Shown: positions 37,626-46,475 of the stretch, piece by piece
Position numbering within the stretch: position 1 is the first letter of the stretch
Layout: every line of letters starts with the position of its first letter
DNA from: Bacillota bacterium
GTDB lineage: Bacteria; Bacillota; Clostridia; Lachnospirales; Lachnospiraceae
Length of the DNA stretch: 64,000 nt
Reading direction: 5' to 3'
NCBI GenBank assembly: GCA_023414875.1
Contig: JAEZMV010000028.1
Location: 62,001-126,000, forward strand
Notes under the pieces: generated by a model
Told to the model about the DNA's origin: nothing
The model's database searches: none
The model's input: the letters and a program-made list of their open reading frames with translations, nothing else
Made by a program: the position numbers and the translations under genes

Positions 37626-38245
37626 AACTAGCTGTCATTGTTTCGGGTGGAGGTACCAACCTTCAAGCCCTGATCGATCAGATAGAACAGAATAAGCTCA
37701 CCGGAGTTAAGATAGAAGTTGTAATCAGTAACAACCGGAAAGCCTATGCCCTGGAACGTGCCATGATGCATGGTATTACGGCAGAAGTGATTTCAAAAAA
37801 GGATTTTAATACCAGGGAACAGTTCGAGGAAGCATTTTTGGATCTGCTTGATCGGTACAAGGTAGATTTGGTGGTTCTTGCCGGTTGCTTAATGATTATT
37901 CCGGAGAAGATAGTAAATACATATAAGAACAGAATCATTAATATACATCCGTCGCTCATACCCTCGTTTTGTGGAGACGGTTTCTATGGACTTAAGGTAC
38001 ATGAAGCGGTGCTTGCCCGCGGTGTTAAGGTTACCGGTGCGACCGTACATTTTGTAGATGAAGGAACCGATACCGGTCCTATCCTTCTACAAAAGGCAGT
38101 TATGGTAGAAGAGGATGATACCGCAGAGGTTTTACAGCGAAGAGTAATGGAACAGGCAGAGTGGGAGCTTTTACCGAAAGCGGTTAGTCTCATTGCCGAA
38201 AATAAAATAGAGATTATCAATAATATAGTAAAAATATTGAAGTAG
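37619..38245 (+). CDS. purN: Phosphoribosylglycinamide formyltransferase
   Basis: PurN adds a formyl group from 10-formyltetrahydrofolate to glycinamide ribonucleotide. The 208-residue protein has the N-terminal VSGGGTNLQAL that binds phosphate, NIHPSLIPSF with the catalytic Asn and His, and the Asp of DEGTDTGPI. Length is normal. GGAG lies upstream inside purM. A terminator follows at 38257, and then a palindromic element separates it from purD; the usual purH is not in between. Confidence 0.96.
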   Translation: MLKLAVIVSGGGTNLQALIDQIEQNKLTGVKIEVVISNNRKAYALERAMMHGITAEVISKKDFNTREQFEEAFLDLLDRYKVDLVVLAGCLMIIPEKIVNTYKNRIINIHPSLIPSFCGDGFYGLKVHEAVLARGVKVTGATVHFVDEGTDTGPILLQKAVMVEEDDTAEVLQRRVMEQAEWELLPKAVSLIAENKIEIINNIVKILK

Positions 38246-38256
38246 GCAAAATGGAA

Positions 38257-38296
38257 ACAGACAGCGGATTTACAGTAATTTGCTATCTGTTTTTTC
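38257..38296 (+). terminator. Intrinsic terminator after purN
   Basis: ACAGACAGC (38257-38265) pairs with GCTATCTGT (38282-38290) with one mismatch, followed by a run of seven T. Confidence 0.8.
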
Positions 38297-38327
38297 CGTT
38301 GCTTTGAAGGGCTTTTATTATGATTGA

Positions 38328-38586
38328 AGTGTCAAAAGCAAGTTTCAGATTCTGGTTCGTCAATTTCCACAATTTATTTCATGATTGTGTGATACAGAAC
38401 ATGTTCGTTCGCAACACGCTCTCGCTTGGATGAAGTACGTAGTGGTACATAAGGTCCTAAAATACAGGACCTAAGTACCAACGACTTCATACAGTTGCTC
38501 ATCGAACTATATTCTGCATCACACTTAAGTATAGATTTCGATGTGTAAATTGATGAATTTAAGTTATTTGTATAGCTTTTGACACT
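38328..38586. repeat. Palindromic MITE-like element, copy 2 (complete)
   Basis: A 259-bp element bounded by perfect 12-bp terminal inverted repeats, AGTGTCAAAAGC (38328-38339) and GCTTTTGACACT (38575-38586). The core at 38387-38524 is nearly identical to copy 1 and folds into a long imperfect hairpin with AGGTCCT/AGGACCT near the tip. No ORF is present. It sits between purN and purD. No clear target-site duplication was seen. A small nonautonomous mobile element is the best guess; a transcribed structured RNA is the alternative. Confidence 0.85.
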
Positions 38587-38649
38587 CCAAATACTATATA
38601 AATATAATAAAGTATTATAATGTGCAAGTGCACGTAGATGGAGGTTACT

Positions 38650-39921
38650 ATGAAGATTTTAATTATCGGCGGTGGTGGAAGAGAACATGCTATAGCTAGA
38701 AAGATATCTATGAGTCCGAAGGTGGATAAGCTTTATGCGGCACCGGGAAATGCAGGAATATCAGAGTATGCACAATGCGTTGATATCGCGGTCAGTAATT
38801 TCTCTGGACTTGCTGATTTTGCCGAGCAGGAGGCGATTGACCTGACGGTGGTCGGACCGGATGATCCATTAGTTGGAGGAGTAGTTGATGAATTTGAACG
38901 TCGAGGTTTGCGTGTTTTCGGGCCCAGGAAAAATGCGGCGATAATTGAAGGCTCCAAGGCGTTTTCCAAGGATCTGATGAAAAAGTATAATATACCTTCC
39001 GCTGCTTACGAAAACTTTGATGATTCAACAAAAGCAATCGAATATCTGAAAACCAGCAAGTATCCAATTGTATTAAAGGCTGACGGTCTTGCTCTTGGTA
39101 AGGGTGTGTTAATCTGTAACACCTACGAGGAAGCAGTGAACGGTGTAAAACAGATTATGGATGAGAGACAGTTCGGAGCCTCGGGCGATCGTATGGTAAT
39201 CGAAGAATTTATGACCGGAAGAGAAGTATCGGTACTTGCCTTCTGTGATGGTACCCATATTTTGCCGATGACCAGTGCTCAGGATCATAAACGAGCTAAG
39301 GACGGGGACCAGGGCCTAAATACGGGTGGCATGGGGACCTTCTCACCAAGTCCGTTTTATACAAAGGAAGTGGATGAGTTCTGCAAAAAATATATCTATC
39401 AGCCCACTATTGATGCCATGAAGGCAGAGGGCAGAGTGTTCATCGGAATTTTATTTGTCGGTCTGATGTTAACTCAGGATGGGCCGAAGGTGGTGGAATA
39501 TAATGCTCGTTTTGGTGATCCGGAGGCACAGGTGGTTCTGCCAAGAATGAATAACGATATCGTCGAAGTGTTTGAGGCCTGCATTGATGGAAGACTGGAC
39601 CAAATCAGTCTGGAGTTTGAAGATAATGCTGCTGTATGCGTAATTCTGGCCTCCGACGGTTATCCGGAGCACTATGAGAAGGGCTTTGAAATTAAAGGTT
39701 TGGAAGCATTTCATAAGAGAGAAGATTGCTTTGTCTTCCATGCCGGAACGAAGCAATCGGGTAATCAGATTGTTACAAACGGAGGACGTGTGCTTGGAGT
39801 TACCGCAACCGGAAAAGATCTGAAGGAAGCAAGGGAGAAAGCCTATGAAGCCACCTTGTGGATTGATTTTGCTAATAAATATATGAGAAATGATATTGGA
39901 AAGGCAATAGATGAGGCTTAA
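38650..39921 (+). CDS. purD: Phosphoribosylamine-glycine ligase
   Basis: PurD joins glycine to phosphoribosylamine with ATP. I start at ATG 38650, behind GGAGG (38640-38644), giving MKILIIGGGGREHAIARK, the standard N-terminus; the upstream ATG at 38638 lies before that site. The 423 residues have the ATP-grasp core (KADGLALGKGV, EEFMTGREVSVLAF, NTGGMGTFSP) and VEYNARFGDPE. The palindromic element just upstream means purD probably has its own promoter. A hairpin follows the stop. Confidence 0.97.
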   Translation: MKILIIGGGGREHAIARKISMSPKVDKLYAAPGNAGISEYAQCVDIAVSNFSGLADFAEQEAIDLTVVGPDDPLVGGVVDEFERRGLRVFGPRKNAAIIEGSKAFSKDLMKKYNIPSAAYENFDDSTKAIEYLKTSKYPIVLKADGLALGKGVLICNTYEEAVNGVKQIMDERQFGASGDRMVIEEFMTGREVSVLAFCDGTHILPMTSAQDHKRAKDGDQGLNTGGMGTFSPSPFYTKEVDEFCKKYIYQPTIDAMKAEGRVFIGILFVGLMLTQDGPKVVEYNARFGDPEAQVVLPRMNNDIVEVFEACIDGRLDQISLEFEDNAAVCVILASDGYPEHYEKGFEIKGLEAFHKREDCFVFHAGTKQSGNQIVTNGGRVLGVTATGKDLKEAREKAYEATLWIDFANKYMRNDIGKAIDEA

Positions 39922-39961
39922 CCATTTATTTATTCGATCTCAATAGAATACTATTTTACTT

Positions 39962-40010
39962 AACCTGTAATAACCGCAATTCGATAAAATACTGCGGATT
40001 GTTACAGGTT
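39962..40010 (+). terminator. Hairpin after purD
   Basis: AACCTGTAA (39962-39970) pairs with TTACAGGTT (40002-40010), and CCGCA pairs with TGCGG inside. ATCTC follows, not a T run, so termination strength is unclear. Confidence 0.55.
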
Positions 40011-40189
40011 ATCTCATATTAACAAAAAAATGCCACAGAAGTGCCATACTTCATTTGTAAGATTAGGGAATAAAAGGTTGCTGTGATAATTTTTAGACTT
40101 CATTCGACCAAAAATTCTAATTTATTACTATATTTTAAATAGGTGAGTTCGTTTTCCAAATTCATCTTTTTTTACGAAAGGGGTATTTA

Positions 40190-42904
40190 ATGAAAAAATG
40201 GTACAATAACAAATGGCTGATCTTCCTTTTAATATTTGCTATGTTAATATCACATGGCTTTTATAAATATCCTAATCAGGTGTTAGCAACGCAGACAGGA
40301 ATCGTAACGGCATCCAAACTAAATGTCAGGTCTGAACCATCGATAACTTCACCAAAGGTTCAGCTAAATGGTGCTGACGTATACCTAAACAAAGGAGAAA
40401 CCGTAAATATCTTGGAGGAAGAGGGCGAATTCTATTATGTCTCACTCAAATTCAATGGAAAAACGGTAGAAGGATATGTACATATAGATTATATTAAAGT
40501 CAATCCAGAAAGTCCGACACCAACACCGACTGTGGCGCCACAGCCTACCGTGTCTCCAAAACCAACAACGGCACCGACAACCAAACCGAAACCGGGTGAC
40601 GCCGTGGCGGTAACGAAGAAGGTCTCACTGAGCGCATCGGTTACTGCCAGTACCTTGAATGTAAGAAGCGGACCGGGCACCGGTTATGCAAAGGTAGCAG
40701 GGTTAGCCAAAGGGAATGCGGTAACGGTTGTCTCTGAGGTAATATCGGATGGAACAAAGTGGTATGGAATATCTTTTAAATCCGCCGGTAAGACATTGAC
40801 AGGATATGCATCAAGTGATTATATCAAGCTTTCATATAAAAAAGCCATTAAAGGTGAGGTTGCTGTTGATAAGATAAAAATAAGAGCAAAGGCAGGATCA
40901 AAGGCAGCCTATCTAAAGAGTAAAAAAAGCGGGAATATTTTATCTCTTAAAAAGGGAAAGGCGGTATCGATTACGGAAGAAACCTCAGTTTCTAATGTGA
41001 AATGGTTGAAGCTTTCCTTTACCGTAAGTGATGTAAAGTATACCGGTTATGTTGAAGCAAGTCAGGTTGGTTTTAAATCAACGGTGGCACAGCCTACAGC
41101 TACTCCTACACCGACGGTAAAACCGACACCGACGCCATCCATTGCTCCTGAACCGACGCCTACGGATAAGGTAACACCTACTCCGACAGTAAAACCGACA
41201 CCGACGCCATCGGTTGCACCGACACCATCGGTTGCACCGACACCTACGGGAAGTCCGGCACTAACACCATCAGCGGTGATACCTAGTCAGGGCTTAGTCA
41301 TGATAAATGATTTGGTTGTACATAATACCATATCGGAACCTGTATTAGGAAAAGTATGTAACACCTTTTATTTAAATGTATTTAATGAAATTGAAACCAG
41401 TATTAACAGTATGTATGATGAATATAATCAACAGGTATTATTGGTGAGCGGGCAGGAAGTAGTAGTCAGCCAGGCGAAGACATCGAACGGGATTGTATAT
41501 TATAAAGTGGATTTTTGGAATAACGGAATACTGAAAACCGGATATGCTCAAGCGCAATATATTAATATAAACTCAACTTCCGTAGGTACGGGCCCGAGCC
41601 CGACACCGTCAATCGGTAATGATCTTGATTTTGAAACAAAACTGTCGATGGAAGGTTTTCCGGAAAGCTACAAGGCCTCATTAAGGACCTTACATGCCTT
41701 ATATCCGGAATGGGAGTTTAAAGCATATCATACCGGACTGGATTGGAATACGGTAATGGCAAAGGAGAATATAGTTGGTAAAAACCTGCTTCCGGTATCC
41801 AAAAGTCTGGAATGGAAGTCACTTGAAAAAGGAGCATACAACTGGAGTACCGATAAATTTGTACCCTTTGACGGTACTACCTGGGTAACAGCGTCAAAAG
41901 AGGCAGTTGCTTATTATATGGACCCGAGAAACTTCCTTACAACCAGCGGTATTTTCCAATTTGAAGTATTAGGATACCAACAGTATCAGAATATTGCCGG
42001 TGTAGAGAATATCCTTAAAGGAACGGCAATGTCTAATACCTATTATTCTTTCGTGGATGAGAACGGAGCCACTCAGCGATATTCATATGCAGAAACCTTC
42101 ATTAAAGCAGCAGAGTATTCGAAGGTAAGTCCTTATCATCTAGCCTCTCGAGTAAAGCAGGAGGTTGTGACCGGAGCTACCACGTTAAGCGGTAGCGTAT
42201 CCGGAACCTATAAAGGGTACGAGGGATACTACAATTTTTATAACATAGGAGCAAATGACAGTGCCGGTGGTGGTGCTATTGCTAACGGACTAAGATATGC
42301 CCAGTATGGAAGCAGCAGTGCTACTACGAATGCACTATATTTAATTCCATGGACAAGTCCTTACAAATCAATCGTAGGTGGTTCCTATTTCATAGGAAGA
42401 GATTACATAAATAGGGGACAGGATACGCTTTATCTTCAAAAATTTAACGTAACACCGATATCCACTTATGTTCATCAATACATGTCTAATGTGGAAGCAC
42501 CTTTTGCAGAATCAAAAAAGGTACTGACAGCATATAACGGTATGACCTCTTCACCTATCATATTCTCTATTCCTGTTTACCTGAATATGCCGGTGAACCC
42601 GGTCGCAGTACCGCAAAAAATGTTAAATCCGAATAATCGTCTGAGCAGTTTAAAGGTGCAGAATAAAGATGGTGTTGGGTTGAATTTAACACCTTCATTT
42701 AGCCAGACGGAAATGAATTATTATTTGGTTGTAGAGAATAATATAGATTATGTAAATATTACAGCAGCAACTGTAAGTACTAAGGCGAAGTTCAGTGGAG
42801 GAGGTTATATCCCACTGAATGTAGGAACCAATGAAATTGTTATTCCTGTTACAGCCGAAAATGGAGAGGTTGCTAACTACAAGATAACAATTCTCAGAAA
42901 TTAA
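40190..42904 (+). CDS. Secreted SH3-domain glucosaminidase (autolysin-like)
   Basis: The 904-residue protein has a signal peptide (NKWLIFLLIFAMLIS, cleavage near 33), an SH3b domain at about 36-105 (TASKLNVRSEPSI), a Pro/Thr linker, SH3b-like domains at about 148-215 and 220-292, a second Pro/Thr linker, a divergent fourth one at about 365-465, a glucosaminidase-type domain at about 490-790 (LHALYPEWEFKAYHTGLDW, SRVKQEVVTG with the likely catalytic Glu) and a C-terminal cadherin-like beta-sandwich at 815-904. It would cut between sugars in peptidoglycan. GAAAGGGG precedes the ATG. Confidence 0.88.
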   Translation: MKKWYNNKWLIFLLIFAMLISHGFYKYPNQVLATQTGIVTASKLNVRSEPSITSPKVQLNGADVYLNKGETVNILEEEGEFYYVSLKFNGKTVEGYVHIDYIKVNPESPTPTPTVAPQPTVSPKPTTAPTTKPKPGDAVAVTKKVSLSASVTASTLNVRSGPGTGYAKVAGLAKGNAVTVVSEVISDGTKWYGISFKSAGKTLTGYASSDYIKLSYKKAIKGEVAVDKIKIRAKAGSKAAYLKSKKSGNILSLKKGKAVSITEETSVSNVKWLKLSFTVSDVKYTGYVEASQVGFKSTVAQPTATPTPTVKPTPTPSIAPEPTPTDKVTPTPTVKPTPTPSVAPTPSVAPTPTGSPALTPSAVIPSQGLVMINDLVVHNTISEPVLGKVCNTFYLNVFNEIETSINSMYDEYNQQVLLVSGQEVVVSQAKTSNGIVYYKVDFWNNGILKTGYAQAQYININSTSVGTGPSPTPSIGNDLDFETKLSMEGFPESYKASLRTLHALYPEWEFKAYHTGLDWNTVMAKENIVGKNLLPVSKSLEWKSLEKGAYNWSTDKFVPFDGTTWVTASKEAVAYYMDPRNFLTTSGIFQFEVLGYQQYQNIAGVENILKGTAMSNTYYSFVDENGATQRYSYAETFIKAAEYSKVSPYHLASRVKQEVVTGATTLSGSVSGTYKGYEGYYNFYNIGANDSAGGGAIANGLRYAQYGSSSATTNALYLIPWTSPYKSIVGGSYFIGRDYINRGQDTLYLQKFNVTPISTYVHQYMSNVEAPFAESKKVLTAYNGMTSSPIIFSIPVYLNMPVNPVAVPQKMLNPNNRLSSLKVQNKDGVGLNLTPSFSQTEMNYYLVVENNIDYVNITAATVSTKAKFSGGGYIPLNVGTNEIVIPVTAENGEVANYKITILRN

Positions 42905-42961
42905 AGCTTCACAGAAGATAGCATGTAAAGCTGGCTTGGAGAATATTTATCAGGACCTAAA

Positions 42962-42995
42962 ATCCGGCCTCAGGTGTATCACCTGTTGGCCGGAT
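42962..42995 (+). terminator. Hairpin between the glucosaminidase and cohesin-like genes
   Basis: ATCCGGCC (42962-42969) pairs with GGCCGGAT (42988-42995), and CAGGT pairs with ACCTG inside. ATTACTAT follows without a T run, so it may terminate only partly. Confidence 0.6.
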
Positions 42996-43028
42996 ATTAC
43001 TATAAGTGAAATTAAAGGAGGATTTCTT

Positions 43029-44258
43029 ATGAGAAATCAAGTTTATAAATATATCGGATTATTTCTACTACTTTTTGTTATCGGAGGTATGGTAACTGCC
43101 AAACCATGTTTAGCTGCAAGCGCAGAGGTTACAATTTCATCATCTACACCTGAAGTAACTGTGGATGAAAAGGTGATGGTATATATAACAATCGAATCAA
43201 CCACCGCATTCGGGGATTTCGAAGCTAACGTAACCTACGATAATACAATTTTAGAGTATCAGGGAGGAGCTTCTGTTATTTCCGGAAGCGATGGGTTTCT
43301 TAGAGTCTATGATATGGGTGTAACTGATTCAGATAACAAAAGAAAATATGCCTTAGAATTCAAAGCGCTTAAAGCTGGTACCAGTAAGATATCGTTTGAA
43401 GACAGAGCGATGGTCTATTCGTTTGATTCAGGGCTTGAAATGTCTGTGTCCAGTAATGATCTCGAGGTAAACGTAAAGGCGGCAAAGACAGCATCGAATA
43501 ACGCATATCTTAAATCTTTAGTCACGAATCCGGTGAATATAACTCCTGTCTTTGACAAGAATAATCTTGAATACAGTGTGAATGTTGGAAATGAGACAGA
43601 GCAATTAATCATTACTGCAATTTCGGAAGATGAAAATGCAAAGGTTTCAATTTCAGGTAATGATTTTCTGAAAGAAGGAGAAAATAAAGTTATCGTTACT
43701 GTATTAGCAGAATCAGGAGACGTCATAGAATATATTATAAAAGTATTTCGTGAGAAGACTGAAGAAGCAGCTGTAACGCCAACGATTATGCCTTCTGAAA
43801 CACCGGGTCTAGAAGAAAATCAATTTGAAGTTTTAGAGATTGAGGGTATAAAGTATGCCATATACAGCGGAAGTTATCAATTGCTAGAACCCGGCAGTGA
43901 GGTAGTTATACCAGAGGGATATATTAAGACCAGCATGATTATTTCAGGAATATCGGTAACAGCCTTTGAACCAAAGGACGCTATGGTAAGTAATTTTTAT
44001 CTGATTTATGCAAAGAATGCTTCTGGAGAAGCCGGTTTTTATCAATATGATAAGATTGAAAAGACACTACAGCGATTTGTCAGTGTCACTTCCGATCAAA
44101 CTAATTCTTCTGATACTTCAGAGAGTAGTATGGATACGAAGGATTATAAGTCGAATCTGAGTAAGGCGGCTGTTGTAATTGCGCTTCTCACTGTAATTTG
44201 TGCATCTTTAGTATTTGTAATTGTACGGATGTACATTAAATCAAAAAAAGGAAAGTAG
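43029..44258 (+). CDS. Cohesin-domain-like membrane-anchored surface protein
   Basis: I start at ATG 43029 behind AAAGGAGG, giving 409 residues. A signal peptide (GLFLLLFVIGGMVTA) is followed by a cohesin-like beta-sandwich at about 32-155 (VDEKVMVYITIESTTAFGDF, VTYDNTILEYQGG), a cadherin-like domain at about 165-245 that resembles the one at the end of the preceding glucosaminidase, a Pro/Thr/Glu linker, a further domain, and a C-terminal membrane segment near 380-402 with a short basic tail. Cohesin domains bind dockerins in cellulosomes; no dockerin was seen here. Function uncertain. Confidence 0.75.
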   Translation: MRNQVYKYIGLFLLLFVIGGMVTAKPCLAASAEVTISSSTPEVTVDEKVMVYITIESTTAFGDFEANVTYDNTILEYQGGASVISGSDGFLRVYDMGVTDSDNKRKYALEFKALKAGTSKISFEDRAMVYSFDSGLEMSVSSNDLEVNVKAAKTASNNAYLKSLVTNPVNITPVFDKNNLEYSVNVGNETEQLIITAISEDENAKVSISGNDFLKEGENKVIVTVLAESGDVIEYIIKVFREKTEEAAVTPTIMPSETPGLEENQFEVLEIEGIKYAIYSGSYQLLEPGSEVVIPEGYIKTSMIISGISVTAFEPKDAMVSNFYLIYAKNASGEAGFYQYDKIEKTLQRFVSVTSDQTNSSDTSESSMDTKDYKSNLSKAAVVIALLTVICASLVFVIVRMYIKSKKGK

Positions 44259-44275
44259 AAGCCAAGGAATGCTAC

Positions 44276-44303
44276 TTGACAAATGAAGATTGATTGTTAT
44301 ACT
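44276..44303 (+). promoter_or_regulatory. Promoter of the gntR-mcsA-mcsB-clpC operon
   Basis: Perfect TTGACA (44276-44281), a 16-base spacer and TATACT (44298-44303). The transcript would start near 44310, at the edge of the palindrome at 44312-44335. No CtsR heptad repeat is visible. Confidence 0.8.
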
Positions 44304-44311
44304 AAAGATAT

Positions 44312-44335
44312 AACAGATATAACGTTATATCTGTT
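44312..44335. promoter_or_regulatory. Perfect 24-bp palindrome, likely GntR operator
   Basis: AACAGATATAAC is followed directly by its exact reverse complement GTTATATCTGTT. It starts nine bases after the -10 box and covers the expected transcript start, the position of a repressor site. The first gene downstream codes for a GntR-family regulator, so autoregulation is the natural reading. Confidence 0.7.
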
Positions 44336-44425
44336 TTGAGTCACTTTTTTATCCTATAGAATTTTCAAAACATCCTATAAGATAAAAGTAAATAACTAAT
44401 ATGTGATATCACGAGGTGCAACCTT

Positions 44426-44800
44426 ATGTATGTACAAATTGATTTTAATAGTGATGAAGCGATTTATATTCAACTAAGGAATCAGATTATTTACGGTATC
44501 GCAACTTCCCAGCTTCAGGAGGGTGAAAATTTACCCTCGGTGAGGGACCTGGCAGAACACATTGGTATCAATATGCACACCGTTAATAAGGCTTATTCAA
44601 TATTGAAGCAAGAAGGGTACCTAAAACTAGACCGTAGAAAAGGCGCGGTTATTGCAATTGATATCAATAAACTGCAGGCCATGGAAGACATGAGAGACGA
44701 AATGCGTGTTGTACTGGCGAAAGCATTTTGCAAAAATATTAGTTGCGAGGAGGCACATGAAATCGTTAATCATATATTTAACGAATTTGAAAGGGGGTAA
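44426..44800 (+). CDS. YtrA-subfamily GntR regulator heading the clpC operon
   Basis: The 124-residue protein has the N-terminal GntR winged helix (IYIQLRNQIIYGIATSQLQE, LPSVRDLAEHIGINMHTVNKAY) and a short C-terminal helical tail of about 50 residues, as in YtrA-type regulators that bind long palindromes and often control ABC transporters. Here it replaces ctsR as first gene of the mcsA-mcsB-clpC operon; the next start is only 5 bases after its stop. Seen: the fold and position. Inferred: it represses this operon through the 24-bp palindrome upstream. Confidence 0.88.
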   Translation: MYVQIDFNSDEAIYIQLRNQIIYGIATSQLQEGENLPSVRDLAEHIGINMHTVNKAYSILKQEGYLKLDRRKGAVIAIDINKLQAMEDMRDEMRVVLAKAFCKNISCEEAHEIVNHIFNEFERG

Positions 44801-44805
44801 TTACG

Positions 44806-45354
44806 ATGCTATGTGATAGATGCCAAAAGAGAGATGCAAAAATATTGTATACAGAGATAATTAACGGAATTAAGAAAGAACAGCATCTTTGCGAGGAATG
44901 TGCAACAGATTATACATCCTTTCAAATGGAAAAACCACTCATGAATAGTGATTTAACACTGGGCGATCTGCTTTCAACCTTATTGGATAATTATGCGGCA
45001 GCAGAAAAGAAACAACAGGGAGAAGAGCTCCCGTCATTAACCTGCAGTAATTGCAATACCTCATATGAAGAGTTTATACAAAAGGGGCGTTTTGGTTGCT
45101 CAAAGTGCTACCGTAGCTTTAATGGACAATTAGGAAAAACCTTAAAGGGTATTCAGGGAGCGGAGGTTCATACCGGAAAGCGTCCGAAGGGTATGGTGAC
45201 TGTCGGTTCAGATCGAATATTAAAGGATTTTACTGAGATAGAGAAGCTTTCCATGAAACTTCAGGAAGCTATTGAAAAGGAGGAATTCGAAGAGGCGGCA
45301 CGGCTTCGAGACTTAATCAAACAGATGAAAAAGGAGGAGGTTAACAATGCTTAA
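44806..45354 (+). CDS. mcsA: McsA, zinc-finger activator of the McsB arginine kinase
   Basis: The 182 residues carry two pairs of CxxC motifs, CDRC/CEEC at the N-terminus and CSNC/CSKC in the middle, and a C-terminal UVR-like helical motif (AIEKEEFEEAARLRDLI). In Firmicutes McsA binds zinc and activates McsB, the protein-arginine kinase. Strong ribosome site AAAGGGGG. It overlaps mcsB by 8 bases. Confidence 0.92.
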   Translation: MLCDRCQKRDAKILYTEIINGIKKEQHLCEECATDYTSFQMEKPLMNSDLTLGDLLSTLLDNYAAAEKKQQGEELPSLTCSNCNTSYEEFIQKGRFGCSKCYRSFNGQLGKTLKGIQGAEVHTGKRPKGMVTVGSDRILKDFTEIEKLSMKLQEAIEKEEFEEAARLRDLIKQMKKEEVNNA

Positions 45355-46381
45355 ATGGTATGAAGAGATTGTTCCTGACAGTGATGTTGTTATCTCCAGC
45401 CGCGTCAGACTAGCAAGAAATCTGGATAATTATCCTTTTTCATCAAAAATATCTGAGGAACAGGCAAATTCCCTGGTAAATGAGGTAAAGGGGGTATCCT
45501 CCTCTTTATCTGAAAAAGATAATCGGAGGTATTATGCTTGTAATATCAGTACTTTAAGTGATATTGATAAAACAGCTATGGTGGAGCGCCATATAGTAAG
45601 TCCGTTACTCGCACAAAAAGAACAAACCACCGGATTGATTCTTTCAGAGGATGAAACAATCAGTATTATGATAAACGAAGAGGATCATGTCAGAATACAG
45701 GCAATTGTAGGTGGCATGAATTTGGAGAAGGCTTATCAGGAAGCAGATCGGATTGATGATATAGCATATGAAAAATTACATTTTGCATATGATGAAAAAT
45801 ATGGTTATTTAACCTCGTGTCCTACCAATGCCGGTACCGGGTTGCGAGCTTCCTGTATGGTATTTCTTCCGGCGCTCAGTTCAGCTCGGCTGATTCAAAA
45901 GTTAATCGAAGAGGTTGGAAAATACGGAGTTACAATCCGGGGAATATACGGAGAAGGTACTAAGAGTTTGGGAAATATATATCAGATATCCAACCAAAAG
46001 ACAATGGGGAATTCTGAAAGTGAAATAATAGAAAATCTAAAACGAGTCGTATTGCAGGTAGTGAAGCAGGAAAGAAAAAGAAGGGAATACATGTTATCCG
46101 TCAGTTCAGATGAAATAGAGGATCAGGTATTCCGCTCCTACGGAGTGTTAAAGTATGCAAGGCAGATATCCTCCGAGGATGCAATGGCGTTACTATCCCA
46201 ATTAAAATTCGGTGCAGACTGTGGATTAGTTAAGTTCGACAAAGAGTTTAATGTTCATAAATTAATGATGGGAGTACAACCGGGAAGTCTCCAATGGACA
46301 CTGGGTAAAAATGTCGGCAGCATAACCAGAGATCAGTCGAGAGCCGAATATATCAGAAAAGAATTACCTAAAATGATATAG
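45347..46381 (+). CDS. mcsB: McsB, protein-arginine kinase
   Basis: McsB phosphorylates arginines on damaged proteins, marking them for ClpC-ClpP. The 344-residue protein has the phosphagen-kinase fold: VVISSRVRLARNLDNYPF near residue 15, LTSCPTNAGTGLRASCMV around 160 with the catalytic Cys region, RGIYGEGT, and a C-terminal part ending near RAEYIRKEL. Length fits the family. It is co-transcribed with mcsA and is followed by clpC after 94 bases. Confidence 0.96.
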   Translation: MLKWYEEIVPDSDVVISSRVRLARNLDNYPFSSKISEEQANSLVNEVKGVSSSLSEKDNRRYYACNISTLSDIDKTAMVERHIVSPLLAQKEQTTGLILSEDETISIMINEEDHVRIQAIVGGMNLEKAYQEADRIDDIAYEKLHFAYDEKYGYLTSCPTNAGTGLRASCMVFLPALSSARLIQKLIEEVGKYGVTIRGIYGEGTKSLGNIYQISNQKTMGNSESEIIENLKRVVLQVVKQERKRREYMLSVSSDEIEDQVFRSYGVLKYARQISSEDAMALLSQLKFGADCGLVKFDKEFNVHKLMMGVQPGSLQWTLGKNVGSITRDQSRAEYIRKELPKMI

Positions 46382-46475
46382 ATATGGGTATTGTAAAAGG
46401 AAAAATTTAGAATGAAATATCATAACGAATACACAACAACAATTAGAGTACTCTCAGTTAGAATGGAGGAACAAT

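Noticed and set aside
44259..44425. CtsR operator upstream of the clpC operon
   Set aside because: No heptad repeat resembling GGTCAAA is present; only the 24-bp palindrome is.
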